The notes under the pieces are model-generated. The model saw nothing but the letters and a program-made list of their open reading frames with translations, ran no database searches and had not been told where the DNA came from. Of a stretch of DNA of 64,000 nucleotides, positions 25,351 through 33,719 are shown piece after piece. This DNA is from Bacteroidaceae bacterium (GTDB lineage: Bacteria > Bacteroidota > Bacteroidia > Bacteroidales > Bacteroidaceae), in the NCBI GenBank assembly GCA_017470425.1, contig JAFUYT010000024.1, forward strand, positions 1-64,000. Direction: 5' to 3'. Both the position numbers and the translations under genes were made by a program. The first letter of the stretch is position 1, and each line of letters opens with the position of its first letter.

Positions 25351-25848
25351 TTATCCGTTGAGGAGCCAGTTGTCAGCTTCTTCGTAGAGGTCCTTGAGGT
25401 AGTCGGGGCGCGACTTGCCGGGCAGCTCCTCGAGGATGGTGGTGCAGCACTTGATGTACCATTCGCCATTGAGGCGTACGAGCTTGTAGATGTATTGGGA
25501 TTCTCCGGTCTGGTTGAAGGTGACGCCGGCGATCTCCGTCTTCACGGGGAAGGTGGTCTCCACGATAGCCACGGCGCGGTTGCCGTGTGTCCATACGATG
25601 CAGGCATGGATGTGGTAGGGGATATGATCCGTGCGTGCTGCGAGCGCCTCGGCGAATGCCTTGGCATTGCCCTCGAACCAAGATGCCTTCACGGTGGCAT
25701 CGGGGGCGTAGCAGGTGAGCATCTGATCCCAGAGCTGGTTGTCGCGGGCGAAACGCTCGAAGGTTAACATGCGCCTGACCGCTTCTTTTTCGCGGCGTGC
25801 TTCCAGGCCTAAGTGGACAGGACGTTTGAGAATGACTTGGGTTTTCAT
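25351..25848 (-). CDS. NTF2-like / SnoaL-type domain protein
   Basis: A 165-residue protein from ATG 25848; the longer frame from 25914 covers the promoter. It has the cone-shaped NTF2-like fold pattern: an N-terminal helix pair (EAVRRMLTFERFARDNQLWD), YAPDATVKASWFEG, IPYHIHACIVWTHGNRAVAIVE and YIYKLVRLNGEWYIKC. Family members include isomerases, dehydratases and ketosteroid-type enzymes, but also proteins with no known activity; the pocket residues do not let me choose. It has no signal peptide. It lies 10 bases upstream of the transglutaminase start and shares its strand, so the two are probably one operon. Confidence 0.8.
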   Translation of the reverse strand: MKTQVILKRPVHLGLEARREKEAVRRMLTFERFARDNQLWDQMLTCYAPDATVKASWFEGNAKAFAEALAARTDHIPYHIHACIVWTHGNRAVAIVETTFPVKTEIAGVTFNQTGESQYIYKLVRLNGEWYIKCCTTILEELPGKSRPDYLKDLYEEADNWLLNG

Positions 25849-25882
25849 TGCGCTTAGGTTTGCTATCTTGACTTTGCAAATG

Positions 25883-25890
25883 CAAAGATA
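25883..25890 (-). promoter_or_regulatory. -7 promoter box TATCTTTG
   Basis: An exact TAnnTTTG on the minus strand, 34 bases before ATG 25848. No -33 TTTG at the usual distance. Confidence 0.55.
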
Positions 25891-25951
25891 TAGCTTTCTT
25901 GGACACAATGACACTTTTCAGCAGAAAGATTGACAATCTTTAACAAATAAA

Positions 25952-25981
25952 GAGACTGCGCCATTGCTGTGGCGCAGTCTC
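25952..25981 (-). terminator. Intrinsic terminator of the coaX-ppiD operon
   Basis: A strong hairpin (GAGACTGCGCCA paired with TGGCGCAGTCTC) followed on the minus strand by TTTATTTG, 60 bases after the stop of the ppiD gene. Confidence 0.75.
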
Positions 25982-26041
25982 GGAGGGTATATCTCGCGCG
26001 CGTACATTATTATATTATATGCGCGGGAGGGGATGCTGTGT

Positions 26042-28195
26042 TTAGTAGAAGAGGTAGCGGTTGTCCTTGATACCGGCCTTCTCGTAGAGCTCCTGCATGA
26101 AGCGGGAAGCGTTGCGGAGATTCTGACTTGCCAGCTGAGTCTTCAGGTTCTGCTTAGTGGCGTCGTCGAGCTTGGCATCGGTCTTGCTCTCGTCGAGCAC
26201 CTGGAAGGCATAGACGCCGGTGTTACCCTTCACGCCCTTGGCGAAAGCGCCCTTGGCGGTCTTGGCGACGGCACCGGAGAGGGCGATCTCGCTGCCACCC
26301 ACGAAGGGCACGAAGACGGGCGATGCGAAGGTGATGTGGCGGATGGTGTCGCTCTGTGCACCTTCGAGTTTAGCGGCAGCCTTGATGTCAGCGCAGGCTT
26401 CCATCTTCTCCTGGAGGAGGGCAGCCTTCTTGTCGCGGATGACTTCGTCCTCAAGGTAGTCCTTCACGCTTTCGAGGGTGCGGAACTTGCCGTCGTTCTT
26501 CGCGGTGAGGATGACCACGAGGAGGTGGTCGTTGTTGCCGCAGGTGTAGATCTCAGAGACCTCACCTACCTTGGTGTCCTTGTTGAAGATCCAGCGGAAA
26601 GCCTCGCGCGTGGAGCTGAGACCGGCGATGTTGTGCTCGTAGCTGCCGATGTCCTTGCGCTGCTGCACCATGTAGCCAGCCTTCATGGCGTTGGCCTCGA
26701 TCTCCTCGGCAGTCTTGTTGGAGGCTACGAACTGTGAGAAGTCGTTGTAGGTCTTGTTGAAGGTGTCGTTGGAGAAGTCGAGGGGGCGCTTGACGATGGC
26801 CACCTGATACTTTTCGACCAGGTTCTTGCGGTCGGTGACGCGGAGGATGGCGATGCCCGTGCCGAGCTTCACCTGCTGCGTGGTGCCCACGGCCTGCGTG
26901 TTGATGGCGTTGATGAACTTGAGGTTGTTCTCGTCGAGGGTGGCGTTCTCGTACTGTGCTGAGGTGATCCACTGTGCCTCGCCCGTCTGGTTGTACTTCT
27001 TGGCGATGCTGTCGAAGGGTGCACCGGCGTTGAGAGCCGTCATGATGCTGTCGGCGGTCTTCTGTGCAGCCTCGTCGATGCCTCCGATGCCGATCTGACG
27101 CACCTCTACGGAGTCGGGGAGGGTGCTCTTGGCGATGAGGCGTACGATGTTCTGGGTGTTGTCAGCAGCGGTGAGGAAGGGACCCTTCTGCGTGCTGGCA
27201 GCCATCGAATCCACCTGTGCGGCGATGTCGGAGGGGAGTGCGGCGCGGCGTACGGGGAGGGCGCTGTAGGCTACGGTGCTGCCGCTCTTGCGGACGATGT
27301 TGGCGTAGTCTGCGTCCTCGGCCTGCAACTGCTCTGCGACTTCGAGGAGCTCGCTGTTGATCTGGTCGCGGTCGGCCTTGCTGGCGGTGATGGCCACGTC
27401 GATGTACTTGATGTCGCGCTCGGGGTTGTCGAGGCGGAAACGGTTCTTCACCTCGTCGTACTTGGCCTTGAGCTCCTTCTCCTCAGCCTTCACCTCGTCC
27501 TTGACGGCACTGAGGGGGAGAGCCACGAGGAGGACTTCCTTCTCGTTGTTGCGGGCCTCGAAGAGGTTCTGCACGCTGACGGGGTTGGCGATGAAGAGCT
27601 TGCCGAGCAGTGTCTGGTACTTGTTGGCGAGCGTCTGCTGGCGGATGTTCTTCTCGATGAACTTCCAGTAGTTGTACATCTGGGTGTAGTACTCGACGGC
27701 CTCTGCGGGCTGTCCAGCCTGATCCTTGATGGACTTATACTGTGTGAGGAACTGGTTCAGGGCTTCCACGTCGAAGGCGCCGGTCTGCTGGTTGCGGAAG
27801 GGTGTCTGTGCGAGCATGGGGTTCTGTCCGTTCTTGATGATCTCCTGCATCTCAGCGTCGGTGACGGTGAGACCGAGCTCCTCGGCTTCGTGCTCCATGA
27901 GGCTGTTCTGGACGTAGGTCTGCCAGACCTGGTCGCGCACGGATTGCATCTGCTCCTCGTTGAGGTTGTCGTTGCCCGAGGTGAACTTGATGACGCTGAC
28001 GTACTCATCGACGAGGTCGTTGAACTCCTGGATGTTGATGGATTTGCCGTTGACTTCGCCAATGCGCTGGTGGCTTTCAGCACGTGACGAGGAGAGGGAA
28101 CGCACGCCTTCTTCGGCGATGAAGGCAAAGAGCGCCAGACCTACGAAGAGGAGGAGCAGTGCGCCTTTGCTTCTGATTTTTTGAATGGTTGCCAT
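26042..28195 (-). CDS. ppiD: PpiD-like peptidylprolyl isomerase / periplasmic chaperone
   Basis: A 717-residue protein anchored by one N-terminal helix (GALLLLFVGLALFAFIAEEG, residues 10-29), with the rest in the periplasm. A SurA-type N-terminal chaperone domain follows (INIQEFNDLVDEYV, TDAEMQEIIKNG), then a parvulin-like region with VEVRQIGIGG, APFDSIAKKYNQ and GTGIAILRVTDR, and a second degenerate one near KVGEVSEIYTCGN. PpiD proteins assist folding of outer membrane and secreted proteins after Sec export. It is the last gene of a five-gene operon; the 164-base gap before it may hold its own promoter (TACCTTCG on the minus strand, one mismatch, at 28265-28272). Confidence 0.88.
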   Translation of the reverse strand: MATIQKIRSKGALLLLFVGLALFAFIAEEGVRSLSSSRAESHQRIGEVNGKSINIQEFNDLVDEYVSVIKFTSGNDNLNEEQMQSVRDQVWQTYVQNSLMEHEAEELGLTVTDAEMQEIIKNGQNPMLAQTPFRNQQTGAFDVEALNQFLTQYKSIKDQAGQPAEAVEYYTQMYNYWKFIEKNIRQQTLANKYQTLLGKLFIANPVSVQNLFEARNNEKEVLLVALPLSAVKDEVKAEEKELKAKYDEVKNRFRLDNPERDIKYIDVAITASKADRDQINSELLEVAEQLQAEDADYANIVRKSGSTVAYSALPVRRAALPSDIAAQVDSMAASTQKGPFLTAADNTQNIVRLIAKSTLPDSVEVRQIGIGGIDEAAQKTADSIMTALNAGAPFDSIAKKYNQTGEAQWITSAQYENATLDENNLKFINAINTQAVGTTQQVKLGTGIAILRVTDRKNLVEKYQVAIVKRPLDFSNDTFNKTYNDFSQFVASNKTAEEIEANAMKAGYMVQQRKDIGSYEHNIAGLSSTREAFRWIFNKDTKVGEVSEIYTCGNNDHLLVVILTAKNDGKFRTLESVKDYLEDEVIRDKKAALLQEKMEACADIKAAAKLEGAQSDTIRHITFASPVFVPFVGGSEIALSGAVAKTAKGAFAKGVKGNTGVYAFQVLDESKTDAKLDDATKQNLKTQLASQNLRNASRFMQELYEKAGIKDNRYLFY

Positions 28196-28359
28196 GTGTG
28201 TGGTTTGATTTATTTATTTTATTCTTGTTTCGGGATTATGCCTCAAAAAGCGTGCGAAGGTACAAAGATTTTCGGACATGACCACGTGTTTGTCCTGAAA
28301 ATTGCGTTTTCGGCATGAAAGTTTTGCGAAAACGGCCGTGCGACGCCCGTAAATCGCTC

Positions 28360-29634
28360 TCAGTCCTCCAAAATGCGGAGTCGGACGAGCTCTATCTTCG
28401 TGTTGGTGTTCTTGATGATCTTGAACTCGAAGTTGTCGAACTGCACGACCTCGTTGAGCTTGGGGAATCGCTGTACGCGGTGGAGGATCAGTCCGCCCAC
28501 GGTGAGGTAGTCGTCGCTCTCCGGCAGCTCGATGTCGAGGAGCTCATTGGCCTTCTCCACTTCGAGGCGCGCCGAGATCTCGTACTCTCCGGAGGGTAGG
28601 CGGCGGGCGGTGTATTGCTGCTGGTCGTGCTCGTCCTCGATGTCTCCGAAGATCTCTTCCACGAGGTCTTCGAGGGTGCAGATGCCGCTGGTGCCGCCGA
28701 ACTCATCGACGACGACGGCAAGGGAGATCTTCTGCTGCATGAGCGTCTGCATGAGTTTCTGGGCGTTCATGCTCTCCGGCACGATGGGCACTTCGCGGAT
28801 GTGCTCGCGCCAGCTGTCGGTGGCTTTCAGACGGAACATCTCCGAGGAGTGGATGAAGCCGACGATGTTGTCGATATCCTCCTCATAGACAATGATCTTG
28901 GAGCATCCGCTCTCGATGAACAGCGCCTTCAGCGCCTCTAAGCTCTCGTTGATATCCACGGCCACGATCTCCGTGCGGGGCACGATGCAGTCGCGCACCT
29001 TGCAGTTGCTGAAGTCGAGGGCATTCTGGAAGATCTTGACCTCGTCGGTGATCTCCTCGTCGTTGTCGGTGTGGTCGATGGATGACTGGATGAGGTAGTC
29101 GAGATCCACCTTGGTGAAGGCCGTGTCGGTGTCGGCGTGGGCCACCTTCAGCCCGAAGAGGCGCAGGATGGCTTTGGCGAGGCCGCTCGTGAACTTGGCG
29201 ATGGGGTAGAGGAGGATATAGAACGCGTAGGCGAGGGGGGCAAAGAAGGTCAGCGTGCGATTGGGGTTCAGCTTGAAGAGTAGCTTCGGCAGGAACTCGC
29301 CCGTGAAGAGTACGATGAGGGTGGAGATGACGGTCTCGGTGAGCAGCGCCAGCCACTCGTCGGTGATGCCCAGTGGCCCGATGACGGTGGCGTCGAGGAG
29401 GCGTGCCACGAGGATGCCATAGACGACGAGGGCGATGTTGTTGCCCACGAGGAGCGTGGAGATGAAGTTGTTGGGGTGCTCGTAGAAGATGGCGGCGCAA
29501 CGCGAGCCGAAACCGCTTTGCGTGCGTTCCATCTCAAAGCGCAGCTTGTTGCTCGATACGAAGGCAATCTCCATTCCCGAGAAGAAGGCGGAGAAGGCGA
29601 GGCTGATGATGATGTATATGATGAGTGTGGTCAT
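28360..29634 (-). CDS. CorC/HlyC family protein (CNNM + CBS pair), GldE-like
   Basis: A 424-residue membrane protein. An N-terminal DUF21/CNNM domain with four hydrophobic segments spans 1-180 (SLAFSAFFSGMEIAFVSSNK, STLLVGNNIALVVYG, LFTGEFLPK). A CBS pair follows (CIVPRTEIVAVD, IVGFIHSSEMF, ISLAVVVDEFGGTSGICTLE) and then a CorC_HlyC domain (SARLEVEKANELLDI, TVGGLILHRVQRFP). Members have been linked to Mg2+ and Co2+ transport; the form in gliding Bacteroidota is called GldE. Transport activity here is an inference. It overlaps lptC by 4 bases (ATGA). Confidence 0.9.
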   Translation of the reverse strand: MTTLIIYIIISLAFSAFFSGMEIAFVSSNKLRFEMERTQSGFGSRCAAIFYEHPNNFISTLLVGNNIALVVYGILVARLLDATVIGPLGITDEWLALLTETVISTLIVLFTGEFLPKLLFKLNPNRTLTFFAPLAYAFYILLYPIAKFTSGLAKAILRLFGLKVAHADTDTAFTKVDLDYLIQSSIDHTDNDEEITDEVKIFQNALDFSNCKVRDCIVPRTEIVAVDINESLEALKALFIESGCSKIIVYEEDIDNIVGFIHSSEMFRLKATDSWREHIREVPIVPESMNAQKLMQTLMQQKISLAVVVDEFGGTSGICTLEDLVEEIFGDIEDEHDQQQYTARRLPSGEYEISARLEVEKANELLDIELPESDDYLTVGGLILHRVQRFPKLNEVVQFDNFEFKIIKNTNTKIELVRLRILED

Positions 29635-30248
29635 TGTCCTTGTCGTGCGCGGCGGCTGTCGGCCTGCGAGGCGCGTTCTTCTTTAGGTTCGTCGGTGGCG
29701 TTCCCGGTGTCGTCCTTGGCGGGCGTGTAACCGGCGGAGTTGTCGATGTGGTAGTCCGTCATCTCCTCGTTGGAGCGGAAGTTGTAGCCCTGTAGCTGTT
29801 GCTGGCTGCCGGGCTTGGTGATGGTCATGAACATGGTGTTCCACATCTGGTGCTCGTCCATGTCCCAGAAGAGCTCCTCGGTCTCGAAGAGGTCTCCGTC
29901 GCGGTTCAGGATGACGACGCGGCCGCGGAGCTCCCATGTGCGGTTGTTGTGGCAGTAGGCGGTATCGCTCTGTACGTGCCACTCGACGTGGAAGGTCGTG
30001 TCGAACTTTTCCAGGAAGAGACCCTTGAGGAACGTCCATTTCTGTGGCTCGGTCGTGTAGATGTTCCAGTCCTCGGCCACGATCTTGTAGCTGATGATGC
30101 CGGAGTCGGAGATGAGGTTGGAGATGCCGTGAGCCGTCAGGAACGGCAGCGAGTCCTGGTCGTGCACCGCCGGGGCGATGTGCTCGTGATGGCGGTTGCA
30201 GGCGAAGAGGGTGAAGAAAGCAATGATGATGAAAAGAGATTTTTTCAT
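29631..30248 (-). CDS. lptC: LptC, LPS export periplasmic component (lipoprotein form)
   Basis: A 205-residue protein with a lipoprotein signal, LFAC with Cys17. E. coli LptC has a membrane helix in this place; the lipoprotein form is common in Bacteroidota. The body is a beta-jellyroll-like LptC fold: GISNLISDSGIISYKI, FLKGLFLEKFDTTFHVEW, TWELRGRVVILNRDGDLFETEELFWD. LptC hands lipopolysaccharide from the LptBFG transporter to LptA. The C-terminal 40 residues are hydrophilic and look disordered. Its start touches the stop of the upstream gene as TAATG. Confidence 0.9.
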   Translation of the reverse strand: MKKSLFIIIAFFTLFACNRHHEHIAPAVHDQDSLPFLTAHGISNLISDSGIISYKIVAEDWNIYTTEPQKWTFLKGLFLEKFDTTFHVEWHVQSDTAYCHNNRTWELRGRVVILNRDGDLFETEELFWDMDEHQMWNTMFMTITKPGSQQQLQGYNFRSNEEMTDYHIDNSAGYTPAKDDTGNATDEPKEERASQADSRRARQGQ

Positions 30249-31591
30249 TACTTAAACTTCCACTTCATGAACCATCGTTCGTTGAACGTCAGTCCGACAT
30301 TGACCATCATGATATTCTCGCGGACGAAGCCTGCGGTGCTGGCGGAGCGGTGGGTCCACTGGACACCCACGTTCACGTAGGTCGGGCAATAGATGTTGCG
30401 GTAGTTCATGTTGGCCCATCCGTTGGTGATGGGGATGCCCACGCCGGCTGTCAGTCCGAACTCAGTGGGGCCATCGTGGCCGTTCACGTTCAGGTAGGGC
30501 GTGGAGAAGAAGGCACCGGCGCGATAGTTGATGCGCTGTTTGAAGGGTCGCTCGTAGCGGCCGGGGACATACTCTGCGCCGACGTTGAAGCGCAGCCTGT
30601 TCTGGTAGGTTCCGGTGCGGGCGACGTAGCGGTCGCTCAACGGGTCGTACTCGGGTGTCGTGCAGGCTCCCCAGCGCTCGAAGGTGGCGTCGGCGGCGAT
30701 GAGGAGGCGTTCGGCATGTTCCCATGCGACACCGGCGCTGTACGTCATCGGCAGCTCGAAGGCCTTGGCAGCCGTCAGCGTGTCGGCCGTGCCGCCGTTG
30801 ATGCTGCTGATGTAGCGGGCGTCACGGTTGATCTTGTGGCCGATGCCTACGGTGGCGCCGACGGTGAGGCGGTTGGTGCTGTTGAGGAGCGCCTGGTACT
30901 GGACGCCCACGTCGCCCTTCCACGTCAGCAGCGAGGCATCGTAGTAGGTGATGATGAAGCCGTCGGTGGTGGTCTCGGTGCCATTCTGCGAGAATGCCGT
31001 GCCGGCGGTGTGGTTGATGTTACCCCAGAGCAGTCCCAGGTTGGCACCGATGGAGAGTCCCTTCAGCGGTTCCCATCCCGCGCCGATGAATGCCTCGTGG
31101 AGGCCACCCTCGCCGGTGAAGGAGGCGGGACTCGTGATGAGCTCGCCCGTGTTGTAGTCCGTGCCGACGGTAGGCTCCTGGGAGAAGGTGTAGCCGATGT
31201 GGGTGTAGGGCATGAAGCCGAGGGTCATGCCCAGCCCCTTCCGCACCCGGAAGCTGGCTGTGACGAAGTCAAAGGAGGTGTTGTTGGCCGCCACGTGGGA
31301 GCCGTTCTGCACCATGCGGGTGCGCTGCACGCTCATGCCCACGTCGAAGAGGAATGTCAGCGAATCGACGGCCGCGTAGCTGGCGGGGTTCAGGAAGTTG
31401 ATACGGTTGCCGGAGCGGAGCGCCTGACCCACGCCGCCCATGGAGCGGTTGCTGCTGTTGGACTGGTCGCTGAGCAGTCCCATGCCGAAACGCGAGTAGG
31501 AGGAGTTGGAGCCGTTGGACTGCGCGGCGGCTGTCCCCAGCATCCAGGGAGCTATGAGCAGGAGTAGAGTGAGTGTATGTCTGGGTTTCAT
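30248..31591 (-). CDS. Outer membrane beta-barrel protein, FadL/OmpP1-like
   Basis: A 447-residue protein with a signal peptide ending GTAAAQ (residue 24). The mature start, SSYSRFGMGLLSDQSNSSNRS then MGGVGQALRSGNRINFLNPASY, is typical of FadL/OmpP1-type barrels in Bacteroidota, followed by alternating amphipathic strands and a C-terminal strand ending MVNVGLTFNERWFMKWKFK. The ligand is unknown; hydrophobic compound uptake is a family idea only. It sits between coaX and lptC in one operon and overlaps both by a few bases, which suggests a steady housekeeping role in the envelope. Confidence 0.82.
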   Translation of the reverse strand: MKPRHTLTLLLLIAPWMLGTAAAQSNGSNSSYSRFGMGLLSDQSNSSNRSMGGVGQALRSGNRINFLNPASYAAVDSLTFLFDVGMSVQRTRMVQNGSHVAANNTSFDFVTASFRVRKGLGMTLGFMPYTHIGYTFSQEPTVGTDYNTGELITSPASFTGEGGLHEAFIGAGWEPLKGLSIGANLGLLWGNINHTAGTAFSQNGTETTTDGFIITYYDASLLTWKGDVGVQYQALLNSTNRLTVGATVGIGHKINRDARYISSINGGTADTLTAAKAFELPMTYSAGVAWEHAERLLIAADATFERWGACTTPEYDPLSDRYVARTGTYQNRLRFNVGAEYVPGRYERPFKQRINYRAGAFFSTPYLNVNGHDGPTEFGLTAGVGIPITNGWANMNYRNIYCPTYVNVGVQWTHRSASTAGFVRENIMMVNVGLTFNERWFMKWKFK

Positions 31592-32322
31592 AATCGGATC
31601 ATCGGGAGTGGTTGGTGAGCGAGGATGTAGTTGAGACCCCGCGGAACGATGAAATGGTCTGCAAAGATGAGGTTTTTTAAGCTCTCGTCAAAGCGAAAAT
31701 CGTCGCCGCCCGTTAAAAAAACCAAAAGGTCGGCATATTTCTTGCGGAAGGCGGCGATATAGCCTTCGATTTCGTGCTTCATGCCCTCGATGACGCCGGC
31801 GCGGATGGCCGTCTCGGTGTCGTAGCCCATCTCCGGTACGTCGCCCTCGACGGCTACGTGCGGCAGACGGGGGAAGTAGTCGCCGATGGCGCGCAGGCGG
31901 GCGTGGATGCCGGGGGCGATGTTGCCGCCGAGGTACTCGCCCTCAGCTGTGACAAAGTCAAACGTGATGCAGCTTCCCGCATCGATGATGAGCAGCGGCC
32001 GCCCCGGCTGCTGTGCCCACGCGCCGACGGCCGCCGCCAGACGGTCGGAGCCCAGCGTGGCAGGCGTCAGGTAGCAGTTCTGCAGGGGTACGGGCGTGGC
32101 CGGCGTGAAGCGCACGACGGGGTAGGGCAGTGCCTGCAGGCGCGCTTCGGCCTCGGCCGGGAGATCCACGACGGAGCTAACGATGGCCGCAGACACACCC
32201 GTCGCGAAGCGCGAGAGGAACGTCAGCGCGTGACCCTCCTCGCTACCATGTGCCTGTAGCTCATCACCCTCGAAGCAGAAATACTTGCCCGTGGTGTTGC
32301 CGATGTCGATGACCAAGTTCAT
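31588..32322 (-). CDS. coaX: Type III pantothenate kinase
   Basis: A 244-residue protein of the acetate/sugar kinase superfamily. Motifs are LVIDIGNTTGKYF (phosphate 1, residues 3-15), LGSDRLAAAVGA, LLIIDAGSCITFDFV (adenosine and phosphate region), GNIAPGIHARLRAI and FLTGGDDF. CoaX makes 4'-phosphopantothenate, the first step to coenzyme A, in the cytoplasm, and needs a monovalent cation. It heads the operon to ppiD and overlaps the next gene as ATGA. The promoter box lies only 10 bases upstream, so the mRNA leader must be very short. Confidence 0.95.
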   Translation of the reverse strand: MNLVIDIGNTTGKYFCFEGDELQAHGSEEGHALTFLSRFATGVSAAIVSSVVDLPAEAEARLQALPYPVVRFTPATPVPLQNCYLTPATLGSDRLAAAVGAWAQQPGRPLLIIDAGSCITFDFVTAEGEYLGGNIAPGIHARLRAIGDYFPRLPHVAVEGDVPEMGYDTETAIRAGVIEGMKHEIEGYIAAFRKKYADLLVFLTGGDDFRFDESLKNLIFADHFIVPRGLNYILAHQPLPMIRL

Positions 32323-32332
32323 TTTGCGGGCG

Positions 32333-32340
32333 CAAAGGTA
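32333..32340 (-). promoter_or_regulatory. -7 promoter box TACCTTTG of the coaX operon
   Basis: An exact TAnnTTTG, ending 10 bases before ATG 32322. The expected transcription start leaves a 5' leader of only about 4-6 bases. Confidence 0.6.
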
Positions 32341-32466
32341 ACGATAATTTGTGATTTACGATTGTCGTTTCGCGATTTAATCTCTGCGCAAGCCTATTTT
32401 TCACCTTTTTTAGGCAAGGAATCGCAGAAAAACGGATTTTGTAGGGCGTAAATCATAAATAATGAT

Positions 32467-32474
32467 TACCTTTG
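32467..32474 (+). promoter_or_regulatory. -7 promoter box TACCTTTG of the DUF4105 gene
   Basis: An exact TAnnTTTG, ending 9 bases before ATG 32484, the mirror image of the coaX arrangement. The 126 bases between the two boxes are AT-rich and hold no gene. Confidence 0.6.
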
Positions 32475-32483
32475 CGCCCGTTT

Positions 32484-33719
32484 ATGAAACGCCTCTTCCT
32501 ATATATATTGTATGTGTGCGCCTTATGCGCTGGTGTCCGCGCGCAGACGGACAGCCTGCCGACGGCTCCCGCCGAGACCCCCGACACCACGCTCCGGGTG
32601 AGCCTGCTCACCTGCTCGCCGGGTCCCGCGACCTACGAGCTCTACGGCCACACCGCCATTCGCGTGCGCAGCGAGCAGTACCGCTACGACGAGGTCTATA
32701 ACTACGGCGTCTTCGACTTCCGCCAGGAGCATTTCGTCTGGCATTTCGTTCTGGGCGAATGTGACTATATGGTGGCGCGCGAAGGCTATCCCTACTTCGA
32801 GTTCGACTACAAGCGGCGCGGCTCCTCCATCACCGAGCAAGTGCTCAACCTGCAGCCGCGCGAGGCATTGGCGCTGGTGGTGGCGCTGGAAGAGAACTGC
32901 CGCCTCGAGAACTGCACCTACCGCTACAACATCTTCCGCAGTAACTGCACCACGAAGGCGCGCGACATGATCGAGTCGAATGTCTTCGGCCGCATCATCT
33001 ACCCCGCCCGTTCGCGCCGCAACACCTTCCGCACGATTCTGCATCAGTTCACGGCTGGCTCCGACTGGGACGAGGCCGGCAACGACCTGCTTCTGGGCGT
33101 CGAGGTGGATACGCTGCTCACGGAGCGCGACGAGATGTTCTCGCCCATCTACATGATGTGGTACGCCGACAGCGCCATGATCGACCGTGGCTACCAGCGC
33201 TACGACCCGCTCGTGCGGGAGACGAACATCCTCCTTGAGGCCGATGCCGCCCGCATGGCGGAGGCTACCGCCGAGGAACCCTCCTTCCCCCTCTCGCCGC
33301 AGGCGCTCTGCTGGGTGCTGGTAGCGCTGGGTGTGTTGCTGGCTGCCTGGGAATGGCGCCGGCGCCGGATGGTGTGGGGCGTCGATGTGGTGCTGATGAC
33401 GCTGCAGGGGCTCGCCGGCATCCTGATTGTGTTCATGATGCTGTTCTCCGAGCACCCCGGTGTGGGCTCCAACTGGCAGGTGTGGGTGCTGAACCCGCTG
33501 CCGCTGCTGTTCATCCCTGCTGTGGTGCGTGCCGACCGTAGGCGTCAGCCGTGTCTCTACCACACGTTCTCGGCTGCCATCTTGTCAGCCTTCCTGTTGC
33601 TTTCCTTCATCCTTCCGCAGGATTTCCCCCCGGTGATCTATCCCTTGGCACTCCTTTTGCTGAGCCGGGCGATAGCGCATCTCTGTCAATATTCATCTTT
33701 TAGCACCCACAGATCTTGA
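32484..33719 (+). CDS. DUF4105 membrane protein, likely Lnb-type lipoprotein N-acyltransferase
   Basis: About 411 residues from ATG 32484; a TTG at 32472 in the same frame lies inside the promoter. A signal peptide ends AGVRAQ (residue 21). The DUF4105 domain (about 38-270) has CSPGPATYELYGHTAIRV (44-61) and FRSNCTTKARDMIE (151-164), giving a His56 and Cys155 pair as in papain/NlpC-like enzymes. Four to five hydrophobic segments follow (about 295-400). To my knowledge DUF4105 proteins were recently linked to N-acylation of lipoproteins in Bacteroidota (Lnb), which lack a classic Lnt; I cannot check that this gene is the orthologue. The next gene overlaps the stop. Confidence 0.82.
   Translation: MKRLFLYILYVCALCAGVRAQTDSLPTAPAETPDTTLRVSLLTCSPGPATYELYGHTAIRVRSEQYRYDEVYNYGVFDFRQEHFVWHFVLGECDYMVAREGYPYFEFDYKRRGSSITEQVLNLQPREALALVVALEENCRLENCTYRYNIFRSNCTTKARDMIESNVFGRIIYPARSRRNTFRTILHQFTAGSDWDEAGNDLLLGVEVDTLLTERDEMFSPIYMMWYADSAMIDRGYQRYDPLVRETNILLEADAARMAEATAEEPSFPLSPQALCWVLVALGVLLAAWEWRRRRMVWGVDVVLMTLQGLAGILIVFMMLFSEHPGVGSNWQVWVLNPLPLLFIPAVVRADRRRQPCLYHTFSAAILSAFLLLSFILPQDFPPVIYPLALLLLSRAIAHLCQYSSFSTHRS

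Noticed and set aside
25952-25981. Mobile-element end or attachment site
   Set aside because: The hairpin is followed by a T-rich run directly after the ppiD gene and is better explained as a terminator; no integrase or target duplication is seen.
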